In this document: positions 42,606 through 46,504 of the stretch, piece after piece
How positions within the stretch are numbered: position 1 is the first letter of the stretch
How the letters are laid out: each line of letters opens with the position of its first letter
Source of the DNA: Pseudomonas sp. AFG_SD02_1510_Pfu_092
GTDB taxonomy: Bacteria > Pseudomonadota > Gammaproteobacteria > Pseudomonadales > Pseudomonadaceae
DNA length: 46,504 bases
Direction: 5' to 3'
Assembly: GCF_003331055.1 (NCBI RefSeq)
Contig: NZ_PUQD01000042.1
Span: 1 to 46,504, forward strand
Position numbers and translations under genes: made by a program
The notes under the pieces: model-generated
Database searches by the model: none
Seen by the model: the letters and a program-made list of their open reading frames with translations, nothing else
Told to the model about the DNA's origin: nothing

Positions 42606-44486
42606 TTAGACCTTGTGGTACAGCTGGCTGCCTTCCTGGCGGAACCGCTCGGCCTGTTCGCGCATGCCTTGCTCGACCGTCACATCCACGGTTTCGATCT
42701 TGGCGGCGTACTCACGCACTTCCTGGGTAATCTTCATCGAGCAGAACTTCGGCCCGCACATCGAGCAGAAATGCGCGACCTTGGCCGACTCCTTCGGCAG
42801 GGTTTCGTCGTGGTAGGCGCGGGCCGTGTCCGGGTCCAGGCCCAGGTTGAACTGGTCTTCCCAACGGAACTCGAAGCGCGCCTTGGACAGCGCGTTATCG
42901 CGAATCTGCGCGCCTGGATGACCCTTGGCAAGGTCAGCCGCATGGGCGGCGATCTTGTAGGTGATGATGCCGGTCTTGACGTCATCCTTGTTCGGCAGGC
43001 CCAGGTGTTCCTTGGGCGTGACGTAGCAGAGCATGGCGCAACCGAACCAGCCGATCATCGCCGCGCCAATGCCCGAAGTGATGTGGTCGTAGCCCGGAGC
43101 GATGTCGGTGGTGAGCGGGCCGAGGGTGTAGAACGGCGCCTCGTCGCAGCACTCCAGCTGCTTGTCCATGTTCTCCTTGATCAACTGCATCGGCACGTGG
43201 CCGGGGCCTTCGATCATGCACTGCACATCGTGCTTCCAGGCAATTTTGGTCAGCTCGCCAAGGGTTTCCAGCTCACCGAACTGCGCGGCATCGTTGGCGT
43301 CGGCAATCGAGCCGGGGCGCAGGCCGTCGCCCAGCGAGAAGCTGACGTCGTAGGCCTTCATGATTTCGCAGATTTCGTCGAAGTGGGTGTAGAGGAAGTT
43401 CTCTTTGTGATGCGCCAGGCACCACTTGGCCATGATCGAACCACCACGGCTGACGATGCCGGTCACGCGCTTGGCGGTCAGCGGTACATAGCGCAGCAGT
43501 ACCCCGGCGTGGATGGTGAAGTAGTCCACACCCTGCTCGGCCTGTTCGATCAGGGTGTCGCGGAACAGCTCCCAGGTCAGGTCCTCGGCCACGCCGTTGA
43601 CCTTTTCCAGGGCCTGGTAGATCGGCACGGTACCGATCGGCACCGGCGAGTTGCGGATGATCCACTCGCGGGTTTCGTGGATGTGCTTGCCGGTGGACAG
43701 GTCCATGACCGTGTCCGAACCCCAGCGGATGCCCCAGGTCAGCTTGGCCACTTCTTCCTCGATCGAGGAACCCAGGGCGCTGTTGCCGATGTTGCCGTTG
43801 ATTTTCACCAGGAAGTTGCGGCCGATGATCATCGGCTCCAGTTCCGGGTGGTTGATGTTGGCCGGGATGATCGCGCGACCACGGGCGATTTCCTGGCGCA
43901 CGAACTCGGGGGTGATTTCTTTCGGGATGTTGGCGCCGAAGCTGTGACCGGCGTGCTGCTCGTTCAGCAGGCCAGCGGCGCGCGCTTCTTGCAGCTTCAT
44001 GTTTTCGCGGATGGCCACGTATTCCATCTCGGCAGTGATGATGCCCTGGCGGGCATAGTGCATCTGCGAGACGTTGGCGCCCGCCTTGGCACGGCGCGGG
44101 TTACGCACGTGGGCGAAACGCAGCTTGGCCAGTTCGGCATCGTTCAGGCGCTGCTGGCCAAAGTTGGAGCTCAGGCCCTCGAGGCGTTCGGTATCACCGC
44201 GAGCATCGATCCACGCCGAACGCACATCGGCCAGGCCCTTGCGCACGTCGATGACCACGTTGGGGTCGGTGTACGGGCCGGAAGTGTCGTAGACCAGCAC
44301 CGGGGCATTGGTCTCGCCACCGAAATCGGTCGGGGTGTCGTCCAGGCTGATTTCCCGCATGGGCACGCGGATGTCCGGGCGCGAGCCTTCGACATACACC
44401 TTGCGCGAACGCGGGAACGGTTGCACGGACTGCTGATCGACTTGTGCCGATTCGCTGAGGTTGATCGTTTTTTCTTGTTTGGTCAT
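42606..44486 (-). CDS. thiC: Phosphomethylpyrimidine synthase
   Basis: A 626-residue radical SAM enzyme that rearranges aminoimidazole ribotide into hydroxymethylpyrimidine phosphate for thiamine. The noncanonical cluster motif CSMCGPKFC (Cys574, Cys577, Cys582) near the C-terminus is present, with NGNIGNSALGSSIEEEVAKL, GTVPIYQALEKVNG and VMIEGPGH-type (CMIEGPGHVPM) motifs. The N-terminal 100 residues are the ThiC-specific domain. The ATG at 44486 has GGAGAG 9 bp upstream; a GTG lies one codon before. A TPP riboswitch precedes it. Confidence 0.98.
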   Translation of the reverse strand: MTKQEKTINLSESAQVDQQSVQPFPRSRKVYVEGSRPDIRVPMREISLDDTPTDFGGETNAPVLVYDTSGPYTDPNVVIDVRKGLADVRSAWIDARGDTERLEGLSSNFGQQRLNDAELAKLRFAHVRNPRRAKAGANVSQMHYARQGIITAEMEYVAIRENMKLQEARAAGLLNEQHAGHSFGANIPKEITPEFVRQEIARGRAIIPANINHPELEPMIIGRNFLVKINGNIGNSALGSSIEEEVAKLTWGIRWGSDTVMDLSTGKHIHETREWIIRNSPVPIGTVPIYQALEKVNGVAEDLTWELFRDTLIEQAEQGVDYFTIHAGVLLRYVPLTAKRVTGIVSRGGSIMAKWCLAHHKENFLYTHFDEICEIMKAYDVSFSLGDGLRPGSIADANDAAQFGELETLGELTKIAWKHDVQCMIEGPGHVPMQLIKENMDKQLECCDEAPFYTLGPLTTDIAPGYDHITSGIGAAMIGWFGCAMLCYVTPKEHLGLPNKDDVKTGIITYKIAAHAADLAKGHPGAQIRDNALSKARFEFRWEDQFNLGLDPDTARAYHDETLPKESAKVAHFCSMCGPKFCSMKITQEVREYAAKIETVDVTVEQGMREQAERFRQEGSQLYHKV

Positions 44487-44522
44487 CACAGGCTCTCCAG
44501 ACGGCTTCCTACGCAGTGGAAT

Positions 44523-44538
44523 GTCGGGGTGAACCTGA
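44523..44538 (-). promoter_or_regulatory. Candidate anti-aptamer element in the thiC leader
   Basis: On the minus strand this leader segment contains CACCCCGAC, the exact complement of GTCGGGGTG at the 5' end of the TPP aptamer (44735-44743), and TCAGGTT, complementary to the aptamer's AACCTGA. It lies about 37 nt before the thiC start, where a switch could control translation or termination. This is inference from complementarity. Confidence 0.4.
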
Positions 44539-44653
44539 AAGGCGCGGATGCACCCGCTTCAACGAGTGCAGTGCCGGATATGGGGGTGCCTGAAGCTGCA
44601 TGCAGCTGCGACATTCCCGGACCTGGCACAAGAGGCTCCCCGGGAAGGCGAGC

Positions 44654-44748
44654 AATCTTGTTCCCTACGCAGGCGCTAACCTGATCAGGTTCAACGGGAT
44701 CCGCAACTTTGCGATCTCAGCCTTTGCTTCAAGGCACCCCGACAAGAA
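44654..44748 (-). ncRNA. TPP riboswitch (thi-box) controlling thiC
   Basis: The minus strand shows the complete aptamer: P1 strands TCTTGT and ACAAGA, the 5' GTCGGGGTGCC, the pyrimidine-sensing CTGAGAT, GGATCCCGTTGAACCTGATCAG-type core and GCGTAGGGAACA closing P1. Thiamine pyrophosphate binding would reduce thiC expression. The leader from here to the start codon is about 170 nt and holds a 14-nt palindrome (agctgcatgcagct, 44594-44607). Confidence 0.95.
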
Positions 44749-44824
44749 CATGCGCAGTCTAGACTGGAGTGGTCGGTGAAGCCAAGCGGGTAAATGCGCG
44801 GATGATGAAAGGCACCCCGAACGA

Positions 44825-44853
44825 TTGTTGCCGGGTGCGCATGACACTACACT
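44825..44853 (+). promoter_or_regulatory. Sigma-70-type promoter for the TolC gene
   Basis: TTGTTG (44825-44830) and TACACT (44848-44853) are 17 bp apart, 58 bp before the ATG at 44912. The region 44749-44824 between this and the riboswitch should hold the divergent thiC promoter, which I could not define. Confidence 0.5.
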
Positions 44854-44911
44854 GGCCCGTCGCTCGATACTCAACAGTTCAGTAATTCAATTTCGTACAA
44901 GGATTGCCTCT

Positions 44912-46348
44912 ATGCTGCGCAAACTCTCACTGGCGATAGCCGTGTCTTGTGCGTCCAACGGAGTGGTCTGGGCAGCGGACGTGCCCACGACGGTGAAGAC
45001 CGACCTGGTCAGCGTCTATCAGGAAGCGGTCGACAACAACGCCGACCTGGCGGCGGCCCGTGCCGATTACGGCGCCCGCCGTGAAGTGGTGCCGCAGGCC
45101 CGCGCCGGCCTGTTGCCAAACCTGTCGGCCGGTGCCGAGATGCTGAACACCCGCACCAAGCTGGACCAACCTTCAGCCACCAGCAACCGCAGCGGCAATA
45201 CCTGGAGCGCGACCCTGGCGCAGCCAATTTTCCGTGCGGACCGTTGGTTCCAGCTGCAGGCGGCCGAAGCGGTCAACGAACAGGCGGCCCTGGAGCTGTC
45301 GGCGACCGAGCAGAACCTGATCCTGCAAACTGCGCAGAACTACTTCGCCGTGCTCCGCGCCCAGGACAACCTGGCCGCGACCAAGGCCGAGGAAGCGGCC
45401 TTCAAGCGCCAGCTGGACCAGTCCAACGAACGCTTCGATGTCGGCCTGTCGGACAAGACCGATGTGCTGCAATCCCAAGCCAGCTACGACACCGCCCGAG
45501 CCAACCGGATCATTGCCGAACGCCAGGTACAGGATGCCTTCGAGGCGCTGGTGACCCTGACCAACCGCGAATATTCGTCGATTCAGGGTGTGGTCCACAC
45601 CCTGCCGGTGCAGGTGCCGACGCCGAACGACGCCAAGGCCTGGGTCGAGACCGCCGGGCGCCAGAACCTCAACCTGCTGGCCACCAACCACGCCGTCACC
45701 GCTGCCGAAGAAACCCTGCGCCAGCGCAAGGCCGGGCATGCGCCGACGCTCGATGCAGTGGCCAAGTACGAGAAAGGCGACAACGACAACCTCGGTTTCA
45801 CCAACTCGGCGGCACTGCCAAACGTGCGTTACGGCGGCGACGTCGAGCAGACCAGTATTGGCCTGCAACTGAACATCCCGATCTACAGCGGCGGCCTGAC
45901 CAGCTCACAGGTGCGCGAGGCCTACCAGCGCCTGAGCCAGAGCGAGCAGCAGCGCGAGAGCCTGCGCCGCCAGGTGGTGGAAAACACCCGCAACCTGCAC
46001 CGCGCGGTGAACACCGACGTGGAACAGGTGCAGGCGCGCAAGCAGTCGATCATTTCCAACCAGAGTGCGCTGGAAGCCACCGAAATCGGTTACCAGGTGG
46101 GTACCCGCAACATCGTCGATGTGCTCGATGCCCAGCGCCAGCTGTACACCTCGGTGCGCGACTACAACAACAGCCGCTATGACTACATCCTCGACAACCT
46201 GAGCCTGAAGCAGGCAGCCGGCACCTTGAGCCCGCAGGACCTGCAAGACCTCAAGCAGTACCTGAAGCCGGATTACAACCCGGACAAGGACTTCCTGCCG
46301 CCGGACCTGGCTGCGGCAGCGGCGAAGAACTTCGAGCGTCGCCCTTGA
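44912..46348 (+). CDS. tolC: TolC family outer-membrane channel protein
   Basis: A 478-residue outer-membrane efflux channel subunit that forms trimers with inner-membrane pumps. Signal peptide 1-21 (cleavage VWA-AD). Two repeated OEP domains follow: SVYQEAVDNNADLAAARADYGARREVVPQARAGLLPNLSAGA and the second with NLLATNHAVTAAEETLRQRKAGHAPTLDAVAKYEKGD; QNYFAVLRAQDNLAATKAEE and DVLDAQRQLYTSVRDYNNSRYDYILDNLSLKQAAGTLS are helical barrel motifs typical of TolC. The start has AAGGA 8 bp upstream. It lies near nudF-yqiB-cpdA as in Escherichia coli, which favours TolC over the many OprM-type paralogues; OprM proteins are also lipoproteins, and this is not. Confidence 0.93.
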   Translation: MLRKLSLAIAVSCASNGVVWAADVPTTVKTDLVSVYQEAVDNNADLAAARADYGARREVVPQARAGLLPNLSAGAEMLNTRTKLDQPSATSNRSGNTWSATLAQPIFRADRWFQLQAAEAVNEQAALELSATEQNLILQTAQNYFAVLRAQDNLAATKAEEAAFKRQLDQSNERFDVGLSDKTDVLQSQASYDTARANRIIAERQVQDAFEALVTLTNREYSSIQGVVHTLPVQVPTPNDAKAWVETAGRQNLNLLATNHAVTAAEETLRQRKAGHAPTLDAVAKYEKGDNDNLGFTNSAALPNVRYGGDVEQTSIGLQLNIPIYSGGLTSSQVREAYQRLSQSEQQRESLRRQVVENTRNLHRAVNTDVEQVQARKQSIISNQSALEATEIGYQVGTRNIVDVLDAQRQLYTSVRDYNNSRYDYILDNLSLKQAAGTLSPQDLQDLKQYLKPDYNPDKDFLPPDLAAAAAKNFERRP

Positions 46349-46369
46349 GATAAATGATGCATTTTTCGC

Positions 46370-46504
46370 GGGCACCCCCCCGCCCCCCCGGGGGGGCACC
46401 CCGGGGGGGGGGGGGGGGCCGCGAAGAAGCCCAAGTAGAAATAAGCGGACAACCGCCCCCCCCCCCGCGGGCCAGCCCGGGAACCCGCCCAGGTTGGCCC
46501 CCCA
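46370..46504. other. Low-complexity G/C homopolymer tail, probable assembly artefact
   Basis: Runs of C and G up to about 17 bases follow a partial REP (ttcgcgggca) and extend to the window end, with further C-runs. This is unlike any other part of the window and looks like low-quality read sequence at a contig edge, where a REP would be expected after tolC. Confidence 0.75.

Noticed and set aside
42459..44684. A 741-residue plus-strand frame across thiC
   Set aside because: Antisense shadow of thiC that also runs through a REP pair and the riboswitch.

Overview
The window looks like core chromosome of a Pseudomonas of the P. putida group. This rests on high GC, on gene content and order typical of that genus (nnrD-tsaE-amiB-mutL-miaA-hfq-hflX-hflK-hflC-hisZ-purA; orn/rsgA/motAB; serB/psd; parC-parE; cpdA; thiC; tolC), and on many REP palindromes of the 'tgtgggagcggg...cccgcgaa' kind in nearly every convergent intergenic gap. 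I found no tRNA, rRNA, prophage, insertion sequence or CRISPR array. The assignment is from recognition only; no search was run.

Layout. 1-559: REP repeats and a leader. 560-3138 (+): a two-gene ferric-iron ABC importer (binding protein and fused permease) with no ATPase gene beside it. 3139-3576: a REP array. 3577-5511 (-): a chemoreceptor. 5706-17988 (-): a long run of co-oriented housekeeping genes (nnrD, tsaE, amiB, mutL, miaA, hfq, hflX, hflK, hflC, then hisZ and purA after a terminator). 18054-19118 (+): queG. 19314-20569 (-): a TRIC-family membrane protein and orn. 20711-21742 (+): rsgA. 21929-23794 (-): motA-motB with a sigma-28-like box. 23925-27187 (+): an HDOD protein, a rhodanese and psd. 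27317-28531 (-): serB, divergent from a YtjB-like membrane protein (28666-30123, +). 30304-37502 (-): a PqiC-like lipoprotein, then parE and parC with two envelope genes between them, and yqiA at the head. 37503-38309: a gene-free REP array built of 120-bp tandem units. 38310-40256 (-): nudF-yqiB-cpdA. 40442-41188 (+): a lipoprotein. 41157-44486 (-): thiC and cytX behind a TPP riboswitch. 44912-46348 (+): a TolC-type outer-membrane channel. 46370-46504: homopolymer-rich sequence that looks like a low-quality contig end.

How the genes work together. The mutL-to-hflC run joins RNA modification (miaA, tsaE), RNA regulation (hfq), mismatch repair (mutL), cell separation (amiB) and membrane proteolysis control (hflKC). 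parE-yqiA-cpdA-yqiB-nudF...tolC keeps the order known from Escherichia coli, with a thiamine module (TPP riboswitch, thiC, cytX) and a lipoprotein gene inserted before tolC.

The most interesting material is non-coding: two independent tandem REP arrays, a shared linker sequence between REPs, a small hairpin with compensatory changes inside composite REPs, REP-hairpin fusions placed just after stop codons, and a thiC leader element complementary to two parts of its own riboswitch. Among proteins, the serB-adjacent membrane protein appears to carry a degenerate nucleotide-cyclase-like domain. I saw no clearly new multi-gene system.
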